Of a stretch of 64,000 nt of DNA, positions 35,078-43,918 are shown piece by piece. The notes below the pieces were generated by a model, which worked only from the letters and a program-made list of their open reading frames with translations, searched no databases and had not been told where the DNA came from. Each line of letters begins with the position of its first letter. Positions within the stretch are counted from its first letter, which is position 1. The position numbers and the translations under genes were made by a program. Origin of the DNA: Candidatus Thioglobus autotrophicus (GTDB lineage: Bacteria; Pseudomonadota; Gammaproteobacteria; PS1; Pseudothioglobaceae); contig NZ_CP010552.1 in NCBI RefSeq assembly GCF_001293165.1, forward strand, positions 1,364,001 to 1,428,000. The letters run 5' to 3'.

Positions 35078-37069
35078 ATGAAAAAACAAAACTTAATATT
35101 ATCAGCTGCCTTAGCAGTAGTATTCTCAGCTTCAACGGCTTTTGCCGAAGCTGAGGTAACGGGTAAGATCGTGCATGAATCTGCCAATTTTACCACATCG
35201 GGTATTGGTATTGGTGCGGCAACGACATCAACTCAAACGGCTAATTCTCATGGCAAAGATACATTTAAACAAGAAACTTCAGCCCGCATCTATATTGATG
35301 GCGAGGCTGATACATTGCAAGAGGGTGCTACGTACCATGTGGAACTAAACTTAATGCGTGATTCTAAGGGTGCTGGTGATTATGATTCTAATGAATCGTA
35401 CACTCAGCGCGATGCACTTCGTGAAGCTTATGTTGATGCAGAGACTAATGGTTATTCAATTCGCGCTGGTAAACAGCAAGTGGTTTGGGGTACTGCTGAT
35501 GGTATGAAGCTATTAGATGCAATTAATCCAACAGATTATTCTGAAATGGCACAAAATCAAATGGAAGATTCCCGTATGCCAGTATGGATGCTTAATGCTG
35601 AAACGGATGCTGCTGATGGCGGTAACTGGCAATTTATTGTATCAGAAGGAAAATCAAGCCATTTTTCTGGTATGGGAAACGAGTCGACGACAGCTGCGAC
35701 CACGCATTACTCACTTAGTGATTCTGGCAATGCATTTGTTATGAAGGGTGTTGACACCATCACTGGCAAGGTTAATGGCATATTAAACGTTGTCCCTGCA
35801 ATGGGAGTTGTCGCCAGGTCATTTGAAAGAGCGGGGCAAAGCTTGGGTTTTGGTCATGGCGCACTACCAGGGTTTAATAAAGCAAGTGTTGACGATTTTA
35901 TGACAAATCAAGCCTCTGCTCAAAATTTTAGAGGTATTTGTACTGGAGGATCATCGTCAACCGCTTCTTGTATGGAGAAAATTGTAAATACCGCATCTAC
36001 AGAACGTGGTATTACAGGGCAAACTACTCTTGGTGCAGCCAATGCTAATGCTCAAAACTTGTTTTCAGATACTACCGCTGCCCAGTGGACTGCAGGTAAA
36101 GCCAATCCAACTTCAACGTTTCATTATATGCCGGAGGCAACTTTTGCAACTTTTGGACAATTTCAAGATATTAAATCTAAATACTTAGTTGATCATGATT
36201 CAACGCCAACACTTGCTACAAGGTATAAAAATACAACTGACAATGGGTTGAATTATTCGATAAATGCTTTACATGGTAATGATACAAATCCATATATTGA
36301 CACCTATTGGACAAGTAGTGTTGATGGTGCTGTTCTTACTGAAACTAGAAGTAAGACTAATGACTATGTAACTAATAATCTTGGTGATGGATCCACAGTT
36401 GGTAACAATACTAAGGAACACGCTATTTTTAATATGGTTGAAAAACTAAATAAAATTACTCAGTTGGGTGGTTCATTCGACACTGCAATTGAAACAGCGT
36501 CGCTAGGCCCTGTAGTATTAAGGGGTGAGGCTTTATACCAAAAAGGTGTAATGTCACCTGTTGTTACCCGTAAAGATAGATTGGGTGTTGACTTAAATCA
36601 CGGTTTCTTGGTAGAGTCTTTAAAAATGGTTAAAGGTGATCGTTTTAAATATGTATTAGGTGCCGATATGACAGCATTGACTAATATGATGATGTCAATT
36701 CAATTTATTCAAGATATGAATCTTGATTATGTAAATGTTGGTAATTCTGGCACAGCTGATTGGAGATATACTGCTGATCAAGCAACTATGCATTTAACTA
36801 ACAATCTTAATAAAGCTGAAAAGAATAAAGAGTTTTATTCTTTATTCTTCTCTAAGCCATTTGGTGCTTCAGGCGAACATAGATGGAACAACATCTTTAT
36901 GTTTGAAGAGAATGATGGTAAGTGGAATCGTTTAGATGCTGAATTCTCAATTGATGATGATACTCAAGCAACAGTTGAGTACAACAAATACTGGGGTGAT
37001 GAAAATACTCAGTTTGGTCAATTAGAAAAATCATCTAATATCCAAGTTGGCGTTAAATACTCTTTCTAA
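35078..37069 (+). CDS. DUF1302 family outer-membrane protein
   Basis: 663 residues, signal peptide to about 23 (STAFAEAEV). Beta-rich with the DUF1302 hallmarks DALREAYVDAETNGYSIRAG and KQQVVWGTADGMKLLDAINP, and a C-terminal strand ending in F (NIQVGVKYSF), the barrel-assembly signal. Residues about 215-365 form a long insert with FVMKGVDTITGKVNGILNVV and TFHYMPEATFATFGQFQD, shared with the island gene at 20091. Probably the outer-membrane part of a LolA-like/DUF1302/RND transport system. Confidence 0.88.
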   Translation: MKKQNLILSAALAVVFSASTAFAEAEVTGKIVHESANFTTSGIGIGAATTSTQTANSHGKDTFKQETSARIYIDGEADTLQEGATYHVELNLMRDSKGAGDYDSNESYTQRDALREAYVDAETNGYSIRAGKQQVVWGTADGMKLLDAINPTDYSEMAQNQMEDSRMPVWMLNAETDAADGGNWQFIVSEGKSSHFSGMGNESTTAATTHYSLSDSGNAFVMKGVDTITGKVNGILNVVPAMGVVARSFERAGQSLGFGHGALPGFNKASVDDFMTNQASAQNFRGICTGGSSSTASCMEKIVNTASTERGITGQTTLGAANANAQNLFSDTTAAQWTAGKANPTSTFHYMPEATFATFGQFQDIKSKYLVDHDSTPTLATRYKNTTDNGLNYSINALHGNDTNPYIDTYWTSSVDGAVLTETRSKTNDYVTNNLGDGSTVGNNTKEHAIFNMVEKLNKITQLGGSFDTAIETASLGPVVLRGEALYQKGVMSPVVTRKDRLGVDLNHGFLVESLKMVKGDRFKYVLGADMTALTNMMMSIQFIQDMNLDYVNVGNSGTADWRYTADQATMHLTNNLNKAEKNKEFYSLFFSKPFGASGEHRWNNIFMFEENDGKWNRLDAEFSIDDDTQATVEYNKYWGDENTQFGQLEKSSNIQVGVKYSF

Positions 37070-37084
37070 GAATATTTAAAACCT

Positions 37085-37117
37085 AAAAAAAGCCTGCAGA
37101 AATGTGGGCTTTTTTTA
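37085..37117 (+). terminator. Terminator after the DUF1302 gene
   Basis: AAAAAAAGCCTGCA, loop GAAA, TGTGGGCTTTTTTT: 8-bp core stem with two G-T pairs plus A/T flanks. The RND gene 130 bp downstream therefore probably has its own promoter or depends on read-through. Confidence 0.85.
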
Positions 37118-37249
37118 TAACTGCTAACAAAATTAGAACTTAATAATATAGTCATAAACAAACTATTTTAAAGATCTAAAACCAAAAGCATTTTTAGCTT
37201 TTGTTTTTAAATTTTAAACAAACAATATATCCTCTAGGAGAGATAAAAC

Positions 37250-40132
37250 ATGAATAATTTTGCAAAAAGATACGCCGCATTCGCAATTGCCAATCGTAAG
37301 CTAATATTGGCCTTAATGGCATTTTTTACTTTGTTCATGGGTTATTTTATTCAAGATCTAGATATTCGTAATGACCCAGATACGCTATTGCCTGAAACCA
37401 ATCGCTACGTTGCTACCAATGCTTATGGTGAGCAGAAGTTTGGCTTTGGTAATATTATGGTGGTGGGATTTGTTTTAAAAGATTGTGTTGGTGGTAATGA
37501 TCCGTATTCTGACGCTGATGAGATTATTAATTTTGACCCTGAAACAGGCTTAAGAATTAACGAATCAGCCCCTGTGAAGATGACACAGACCATTTGTGAA
37601 GCAGCTGGCGGCGCATGGGAAGATAGTGCAGATGTGTATCAGCCATGGTTTGTTAACATGGTGCAAAAAGCCCATAACGATATGGTGGCGCTTAAGCACT
37701 CACGTGGCAACAACTTTATGGATATTGCTGCGCAAAAGATTAAGTACATGGGCACGTCTGAAGATGGCGGACTGAAGTTTGAAAGACTAATCCCAGTTGC
37801 AGGTATAAACATCACAGACAAACAAGTGGCTGATACGCAGCTGGCGCATCTTAAAAAAGGTATTGAAACCAACCCAGTATTAGCACCAATGCTAATGCTA
37901 AAACAAGCTAAAGACGGCACGCGTTGTGAGTTTGCACAAGACGGTTGGTATGATGATGAAACTTGTAAAGCTAAGGGATTCTTTATTGTGGGTGACTACG
38001 CAGACACAGTAAAATCTGATTACCTGCCATGGGTAACATCAACCATTAATTTGGTTGACGCTATTAAAGCTGAGCATGGCGACAGAGTAGAGGTACGCAT
38101 TGCGGGTGAACCGTATTTCTTGGCCTTCATGTTGTATGACTTAGTGCAAAAATGGTGGTTGTTTGCGATTTCATTCTTGATTGTTGTGGCGATGCTTTGG
38201 TACCTAAATAAGGGCTGGAGAGGTTCGGTATTCCCACTGATTGGTGTAGTGGCTACGATTATTATCACTTTGGGTTTAATGGGCTTTACCGCTTATAAGC
38301 TAACCACAATGATGGTACTTACACCAATGTTACTGTTAGCGATTGGTACGGGACACGCCGTGCAAGTAGTTAGGCGTTATCAGAGTGAATTACATACTAA
38401 CGGTATATTGCCAATGAGTGCTGCAGAGCGCGCGATTGCTACTACGATTGTGCCAGCAACCTTGGCGATTGTAACTGACATGGTGGGTTTCTTTACCTTG
38501 TCATTTGTAGATATTTCATTCTACAAAGCTTATGCCTATTTTGGTATGTTCGGGATGATGACAATTCTAATTACCACCACCACCATTGCGCCGATCTTAA
38601 TGGCAATGTTCCCAGGTAAAAACACACAAGTTGATGCGTCAATGGTTGAGGCCTCTAAGTTTGAAAAAGGCATGGCTAAAACCTTAACCAGCGTCATTAT
38701 GGGCAAGATGAAAATTATCCCAATTGGCATGGTTGTGGCACTAGTAGCGTGGAGTGCGGTGCAAACTAAAGTATTTGAGCCAACAGTTGATAGCCCAATG
38801 CCGGGTGTTGAAGTGGGTATTAACTATTCACGTGCTGCGTTTAAATACGATTCAGATGCGAATATTGACTTGCGCCGTTTGGGTGAAGTAATGCCAGGTG
38901 TGATTTCGGTGAACATTCCTATTAAGGGTAAGGTTGAGAATTTCCCAATGTTGCCAGCGTGTTCGTATGATGGTTCGCAAGCGCCAGGAACACCGTGTTG
39001 GGATGAAGATGAAGATGCGCCACAAGGTGCGTTTAACAATGCCGAGGTGATGGCAGCGATTGAGAAAACCGAAGACTGGATGCGTTCGCATCCGAATATT
39101 GGCTTTACTGGTTCGTACATTCAGTTCTTAAAAATTGTAAATATGCTGATGATGACACCAGAAGGTCAAGAGCCAGATCTTAAGTATTTCCATGTGCCAA
39201 ATGCAGAATTCATTGCTAAAAATATGGATGTGTATGGCGATGCTGAAGATCCTGAATGGGTGCCAGATGCGAATGAAATTGTTACAGGCTTTAACGGACT
39301 GCTTGAGGCAAATACCAATGCAGGTGATCTCGATTCGTTTGTGGCTAAAGGCTGGAACGAAGGTGTGATTATGGGTTTTGTTAATACTATGGACCCGGTT
39401 AAGACGCATCAAACAGTTAAAGATATTCAGCAGTGGTTTGTTGATAATAAGGACGAGCCAGGGTTTGATTTGGTTACTTGGGGCTTTAAATCTGGTGATG
39501 TTGTGCATATGCCAGAAAGTGGTAAGACGGTTCAGATCGAGGACAGCGGCACAGATACGATCGCTGTGGGTGGTTTCTTGGGTGCAACAGAAGCAACGCA
39601 TGACGTGGCTGAAGTTGAATACATTAAGTCACCATTGATAACTGCATTGGCAATTTTCATCATTGCTGCGCTTATTTTTGGCTCGCCACTAATCGCTGCA
39701 ATTTTAACCTCAACTTTGTTAGTAACGCTATTTGGTCAGTACGGCTTAGGCGCATACTTCACCAGTGTTGAGAATTGGTCAGGTAATTTGCACTTTGCAA
39801 CGCTAGTGTCATTATCAATTGCAATGGGCTTGGGTGTCGACTACGGTATTTATATGATCTCGCGCTTACGTGAAGAAATGCAAGCTACGGGTGGCCAATG
39901 GGTCGAATCATTAAGAAACACGCTAGAAACAACAGGTGCTGCGGTATTTGCATCTATTGTGGTGTTACTAGCAAGTTTCATTCCACTGCTAATGACTCAG
40001 CTGGCTAACACTTGGGCACTCGGTATATTTATCTCTGAGGCGCTGATTATTGATGTGGTGATTGCACTAACCATAATTCCATTATTGGTTTATATCTTTA
40101 AGCCTAAGTATGTATTTGGTGACAAGAAATAA
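37250..40132 (+). CDS. MMPL/RND-superfamily transporter
   Basis: 960 residues with the RND layout: helix, large periplasmic loop (about 35-300), a block of helices (about 300-440: YDLVQKWWLFAISFLIVVAM, TPMLLLAIGTGHAVQVVRRY), a second periplasmic loop (about 505-790) and a second helix block with IAMGLGVDYGIYMISRLREE (about 863). Members move lipids or hydrophobic molecules out of the inner membrane using the proton gradient. Its neighbours suggest a three-part export line with the LolA-like and DUF1302 proteins. Good ribosome site AGGAGAG. Confidence 0.9.
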   Translation: MNNFAKRYAAFAIANRKLILALMAFFTLFMGYFIQDLDIRNDPDTLLPETNRYVATNAYGEQKFGFGNIMVVGFVLKDCVGGNDPYSDADEIINFDPETGLRINESAPVKMTQTICEAAGGAWEDSADVYQPWFVNMVQKAHNDMVALKHSRGNNFMDIAAQKIKYMGTSEDGGLKFERLIPVAGINITDKQVADTQLAHLKKGIETNPVLAPMLMLKQAKDGTRCEFAQDGWYDDETCKAKGFFIVGDYADTVKSDYLPWVTSTINLVDAIKAEHGDRVEVRIAGEPYFLAFMLYDLVQKWWLFAISFLIVVAMLWYLNKGWRGSVFPLIGVVATIIITLGLMGFTAYKLTTMMVLTPMLLLAIGTGHAVQVVRRYQSELHTNGILPMSAAERAIATTIVPATLAIVTDMVGFFTLSFVDISFYKAYAYFGMFGMMTILITTTTIAPILMAMFPGKNTQVDASMVEASKFEKGMAKTLTSVIMGKMKIIPIGMVVALVAWSAVQTKVFEPTVDSPMPGVEVGINYSRAAFKYDSDANIDLRRLGEVMPGVISVNIPIKGKVENFPMLPACSYDGSQAPGTPCWDEDEDAPQGAFNNAEVMAAIEKTEDWMRSHPNIGFTGSYIQFLKIVNMLMMTPEGQEPDLKYFHVPNAEFIAKNMDVYGDAEDPEWVPDANEIVTGFNGLLEANTNAGDLDSFVAKGWNEGVIMGFVNTMDPVKTHQTVKDIQQWFVDNKDEPGFDLVTWGFKSGDVVHMPESGKTVQIEDSGTDTIAVGGFLGATEATHDVAEVEYIKSPLITALAIFIIAALIFGSPLIAAILTSTLLVTLFGQYGLGAYFTSVENWSGNLHFATLVSLSIAMGLGVDYGIYMISRLREEMQATGGQWVESLRNTLETTGAAVFASIVVLLASFIPLLMTQLANTWALGIFISEALIIDVVIALTIIPLLVYIFKPKYVFGDKK

Positions 40133-40140
40133 ATAGAGTC

Positions 40141-40163
40141 CGTCATAGGCAAGGCCTATGACG
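40141..40163. repeat. REP-like palindrome 2a (left of RAYT-2)
   Basis: Perfect 10-bp stem (arm CGTCATAGGC) with loop AAG, 8 bp after the RND gene stop. Confidence 0.95.
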
Positions 40164-40173
40164 TTTTCCATTT

Positions 40174-40204
40174 AAAAGGCCTGTATTACACAGGTCTTTT
40201 TTTT
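40174..40204 (+). terminator. Rho-independent terminator after the RND gene
   Basis: AAAAGGCCTGT, loop ATT, ACAGGTCTTTTTTTT region: 8-bp stem with one G-T pair and a run of T. Confidence 0.85.
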
Positions 40205-40218
40205 GCGTTGGATAAATT

Positions 40219-40241
40219 CGTCATAGGCCTTGCCTATGACG
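40219..40241. repeat. REP-like palindrome 2b (left of RAYT-2)
   Basis: Same 10-bp stem as 2a but with loop CTT, so it is in the opposite orientation. 2a and 2b form an inverted pair like the BIME units of enterobacterial REPs. 2b lies 21 bp before the RAYT-2 start. Confidence 0.95.
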
Positions 40242-40262
40242 GAAACGTGGTATTATCTAAAT

Positions 40263-40940
40263 ATGTCAATTAGAAAAATTAATTTTATAGAGGGTGAGTA
40301 CTACCATGTATTTAATCGGGGAGTGGATAGGCGAACCATTTTTGAGTCGCAAGATGATTTGGAATATTTCTTTCAAAGATTGGTAGATCTAAATATGGTT
40401 GTAACAGATTTAAAATTCAATTCTAAAAGATACAGAAAATCAGGTGAGGTAGTTGTAGATAAAAAGTATAAAAATTTGGTTTCAATAATTTCTTATTGCT
40501 TGTTGCCAAATCATTTTCACTTGGTATTAAAGCAAGAATCAGAAGATGGTATTTCTAGGTTTATGCAAAAGCTAGGAACTAGTTACACGATGTATTTCAA
40601 TCAAAAATATAAAAGATCAGGTTCATTGTTTCAGGGAAAATTTAAAGCTAATATGATTGACGGTGAGTTTGGTTTGCCGGTATTGTCAGTTTATGTAAAC
40701 TTAAATTACATTCACCATCGTATCAATCTTAAATCTAGTTTGGTAAAGTCCAGTATTTTTGAGTATCTAGATGAGGAGCTTGGTAATTCGATTTGTAATA
40801 AAGAAGAGATCAGGAGTGTTGTTAGTGAAATAGGCTCGATTGATGAGTATAAAAAGTTTGCTAAAAATACATCTAAAATATTTGGTGAAAACAAAGGGTT
40901 GGTTATTAAAGATGTTGATTTGGATAAAGTTTTTGAATAA
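40263..40940 (+). CDS. REP-associated tyrosine transposase (RAYT-2)
   Basis: 225 residues, close relative of RAYT-1. Opens MSIRKINFIEGEYYHVFNRG; HUH pair in LLPNHFHLVLKQ; GTSYTMYFNQKYKRSGSLFQ follows. The stretch SYTMYFN has an extra Tyr where RAYT-1 has His. Start chosen at ATG 40263; an in-frame TTG at 40230 lies within palindrome 2b. Its stop codon is inside palindrome 2c. Confidence 0.9.
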   Translation: MSIRKINFIEGEYYHVFNRGVDRRTIFESQDDLEYFFQRLVDLNMVVTDLKFNSKRYRKSGEVVVDKKYKNLVSIISYCLLPNHFHLVLKQESEDGISRFMQKLGTSYTMYFNQKYKRSGSLFQGKFKANMIDGEFGLPVLSVYVNLNYIHHRINLKSSLVKSSIFEYLDEELGNSICNKEEIRSVVSEIGSIDEYKKFAKNTSKIFGENKGLVIKDVDLDKVFE

Positions 40941-40970
40941 AACGTCATAGGTCTTGCCTATGACGTTTTA
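40938..40970. repeat. REP-like palindrome 2c (right of RAYT-2)
   Basis: Perfect 14-bp stem (arm TAAAACGTCATAGG) with loop TCTTG; begins on the RAYT-2 TAA. The CTT loop orientation matches 2b. Confidence 0.95.
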
Positions 40971-41043
40971 TCTATAGTAAAAAAAAATTTAGAAAAAGTG
41001 GATAAAGGTATAATTCTTAGAATATTGATTTATAGATAGTTTA

Positions 41044-42267
41044 ATGGCGTTAATTGTACAAAAATATGGTGGAACATCGGTTGGTTCGGTTGAGCGAATT
41101 CAAGCAGTTGCGCAAAAAATTAAAACATTTGCAGATGGCGGCGATCAGCTGGTAGTGAGTGTTTCTGCGATGAGCGGTGAGACTAATCGAATGACCGCTT
41201 TGGCGCAAGAGATCCAGACCGTGCCATCCCTTCGTGAAATGGATATGCTACTGACCACAGGTGAGCAAGTCACTATTTCATTACTATCTATGGCGCTTCA
41301 GCAACTGGGTTGTGATGCAATTAGTTATCTGGGCTCTCAAGTACGTATTGTGACGGACTCAGAGCATGGTAAGGCGCGTATTAAATCGATCGATGATCAC
41401 CGCATTCACGCGAGTTTAGATGCGGGTAAGGTGGTTGTGGTTGCTGGTTTTCAAGGGATTGATGAGCAGGGTCATATTACTACTTTAGGTAGAGGTGGCT
41501 CAGATACCACAGCCGTGGCATTGGCCGCAGCGCTTAAAGCGGATGAATGCCAGATTTATACGGATGTGGACGGGGTTTATACTACCGATCCACGTATTGA
41601 GCCAAATGCTCGAAAAATGAAATCAGTGAGTTATGAGGAGATGCTGGAGATGGCATCACTTGGCTCTAAAGTTTTGCAAATTCGCTCTGTTGAGTTTGCA
41701 TCAAAATACAAAGTACCTTTAAGGGTGTTGTCATCATTGATTGACAATCCAGTTGGCACGTTAATTACCAGTGAGGAAAATATTGTGGAACAAGCGGTTA
41801 TTTCAGGCATTGCGCATAATAAAGATGAAGCAAAATTAAGTTTAATTGGCGTTCCGGATAAGCCTGGTATTGCCTTTAAAATTCTCAAAGCGATTAGTAG
41901 TGCGAACATTGAAGTTGATATGATTGTACAAAGTGTATCTGCTCGTGAAGGGCTGACTAACTTTGCTTTTACCGTGCATCGTAATGATTTTGCCAAAGCG
42001 CTAAGTATTTTAGAAACAGTTTGTGAAGAGCTGGGCGCTATTGGCGTGCAAAGTGACGACAAAGTTGTTAAAGTGTCGTTAGTAGGGCTTGGTATGCGTT
42101 CACATGCGGGTATTGCTTCGCAAATGTTTGAAGTGCTGCATCATGAAGGAATTAACATTCAGATGATTTCTACTAGTGAGATTAAGATTTCAGTGGTGAT
42201 TGATGAAAAATATTTAGAACTAGCTGTGCGCTCATTGCACAGTGCGTTTGAAATGGATAAGGAGTAA
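41044..42267 (+). CDS. lysC: Aspartate kinase
   Basis: Phosphorylates aspartate, first step towards lysine, threonine, methionine and diaminopimelate. 407 residues. N-terminal VQKYGGTSVGSVERI, GRGGSDTTAVALAAAL (about 152) and VDGVYTTDPRI; the C-terminal half has two ACT domains (LIGVPDKPGIAFKIL; SLVGLGMRSHAGIASQMFEV) for feedback control. First gene of a rightward run of eight tightly packed genes. Confidence 0.97.
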   Translation: MALIVQKYGGTSVGSVERIQAVAQKIKTFADGGDQLVVSVSAMSGETNRMTALAQEIQTVPSLREMDMLLTTGEQVTISLLSMALQQLGCDAISYLGSQVRIVTDSEHGKARIKSIDDHRIHASLDAGKVVVVAGFQGIDEQGHITTLGRGGSDTTAVALAAALKADECQIYTDVDGVYTTDPRIEPNARKMKSVSYEEMLEMASLGSKVLQIRSVEFASKYKVPLRVLSSLIDNPVGTLITSEENIVEQAVISGIAHNKDEAKLSLIGVPDKPGIAFKILKAISSANIEVDMIVQSVSAREGLTNFAFTVHRNDFAKALSILETVCEELGAIGVQSDDKVVKVSLVGLGMRSHAGIASQMFEVLHHEGINIQMISTSEIKISVVIDEKYLELAVRSLHSAFEMDKE

Positions 42268-42269
42268 AA

Positions 42270-43202
42270 ATGCCAGGATTTGACGACAGAGATGGTTTAA
42301 TTTGGTTTGATGGTGAGTGGGTAGATTGGCGTGAGGCTAAGGTTCACGTGCTAACGCACACGTTGCATTACGGTATGGGCGTGTTTGAAGGTGTTCGTGC
42401 CTATGAAACTGCTACTGGTCCAGCGATTTTTCGACTTGAAGAGCATACAGATCGCTTGTTCAATTCAGCCAAAATTATGAATATGGATATTGGTTTTTCT
42501 AAAGAAGAAATTAATCAAGCGCAAAAAGATGCGGTTGCTAAGAATAACTTGGATAGTGCCTATATTCGTCCAATGTGTTTTTATGGCTCAGAAGGCATGG
42601 GGCTTCGTGCTGATGGCTTGAAAGTTCATACGATTATTGCCGCATGGGAATGGGGTTCGTATTTGGGTGAAGATAATATGAAGAATGGTATTCGTATCAA
42701 AACTTCAAGCTACACGCGTCATCACGTTAATATTGCCATGACTAAAGCCAAAGCTAACGGTAACTACATTAATTCAATGTTGGCACTTCAAGAAGCGCTA
42801 ACAGATGGTTACGATGAAGCATTATTGTTAGATGTGGATGGTTTTGTAGCAGAAGGTAGTGGTGAGAACTTCTTTATCGTGCGTGATGGTGTTATTTACA
42901 CGCCAGACCTCACCTCTGCTTTGGCTGGCATTACTCGTGATACAATTTTTAAATTGGCCACTGATTTAGGCTACAAGGTTGTAGAAAAACGCATCACTCG
43001 TGATGAAGTGTATTGCGCCGATGAGGCTTTCTTTACGGGTACTGCTGCGGAGGTAACCCCTATTCGCGAGCTTGATAATCGCACAATTGGCAATGGCACG
43101 CGTGGTCCAGTGACAGAAATTTTACAAAAATTGTATTTTGATTGTGTTTACGGTCGCAACGATCAGTACCAATCTTGGATTGCTAAAGGTTTGTGCGAAT
43201 GA
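42270..43202 (+). CDS. ilvE: Branched-chain amino acid aminotransferase
   Basis: 310 residues, fold-type IV PLP enzyme. HTLHYGMGVFEGVRAY (about 30), catalytic lysine region AMTKAKANGNYINSMLA (about 160), DVDGFVAEGSGENFF and FFTGTAAEVTPIREL. Transfers the amino group in the last step of Val, Leu and Ile synthesis. Two bp after lysC; the stop overlaps the next ATG. Confidence 0.96.
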   Translation: MPGFDDRDGLIWFDGEWVDWREAKVHVLTHTLHYGMGVFEGVRAYETATGPAIFRLEEHTDRLFNSAKIMNMDIGFSKEEINQAQKDAVAKNNLDSAYIRPMCFYGSEGMGLRADGLKVHTIIAAWEWGSYLGEDNMKNGIRIKTSSYTRHHVNIAMTKAKANGNYINSMLALQEALTDGYDEALLLDVDGFVAEGSGENFFIVRDGVIYTPDLTSALAGITRDTIFKLATDLGYKVVEKRITRDEVYCADEAFFTGTAAEVTPIRELDNRTIGNGTRGPVTEILQKLYFDCVYGRNDQYQSWIAKGLCE

Positions 43203-43390
43203 ATTCACCAGTAGATGGTTTTCAGCAAAAGCATGTTAGCTACTCTACGGTAGAAGCCAAAAATTTACCATTTCATTGCCCGCCAAAAGATGCGCAAAAG
43301 TGGAATATGCACCCTAAGGTGTTTATTCAATTTGATGAAAAAGGCAAGGGCATGTGCCCGTATTGCGGCGCTAGCTACGAATTAGGCTAA
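43199..43390 (+). CDS. CHCC-type zinc-finger protein
   Basis: 63 residues. Ligand pattern FHCPPKDAQKWNMHPKVF then MCPYCGASY (Cys, His, Cys-x2-Cys), like the zinc-binding NDUFS6-type proteins, small bacterial proteins of unknown role. I start at ATG 43199, which overlaps the ilvE stop (ATGA); an alternative start 6 bp upstream is less likely. Confidence 0.88.
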   Translation: MNSPVDGFQQKHVSYSTVEAKNLPFHCPPKDAQKWNMHPKVFIQFDEKGKGMCPYCGASYELG

Positions 43391-43396
43391 TTTATC

Positions 43397-43918
43397 ATGA
43401 TTAATAAGATAGCTAATATTGTTTTGGTTGGGCCGATGGGTTCGGGCAAGACCTCTGTTGGCCGTCGCCTAGCTTGTGTACTTAAGCGTGATTTTTTTGA
43501 TTCAGACTTTGAAATTGTTGCGCGTACCGGCGTCTCTATTGATCATATTTTTGACGTAGAAGGTGAAGAAGGTTTTCGTCAGCGCGAAACGAGTATGCTA
43601 AGTGAGCTTTGCGATATTTCTAATATTGTTATTGCAACGGGCGGCGGTATTGTTATTAAAGCTGAAAATAGAGCGCTACTAAAAAACAACAGTTTTGTGG
43701 TGTATTTGGCCTCGAGTGTTGAGCAATTAGTCATGCGCACCGCCAGATCAAAATCCCGACCTTTATTAGAAAAATCAACCAATCGTGAGCAAACTATTCG
43801 AGATATACTCGAGGTTCGCGAACCATTGTATCAAGAGGTGGCCGATGTGGTGATTGACACCACCGGCAAAAAACTATACGCTATCATTAACGAGATTAAA
43901 AAATCCATTCCTCAATGA
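43397..43918 (+). CDS. aroK: Shikimate kinase
   Basis: 173 residues. P-loop GPMGSGKTSVGRRLA (about 12), DSDFEIVARTG, RQRE (FRQRETSML), ATGGGIVI and the lid ARSKSRPLL. Phosphorylates shikimate in the aromatic amino acid pathway. ATGA overlap with the TolC-family gene; the usual aroB partner is not here. Confidence 0.95.
   Translation: MINKIANIVLVGPMGSGKTSVGRRLACVLKRDFFDSDFEIVARTGVSIDHIFDVEGEEGFRQRETSMLSELCDISNIVIATGGGIVIKAENRALLKNNSFVVYLASSVEQLVMRTARSKSRPLLEKSTNREQTIRDILEVREPLYQEVADVVIDTTGKKLYAIINEIKKSIPQ

Noticed and set aside
39128-39601. 157-residue minus-strand frame inside the RND gene
   Set aside because: Antisense shadow of a clear coding frame, His/Asn/Ile-rich, no family features. 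The same applies to the long minus frames at 3021-3452, 41631-42062, 47987-48313 and 53158-53616.
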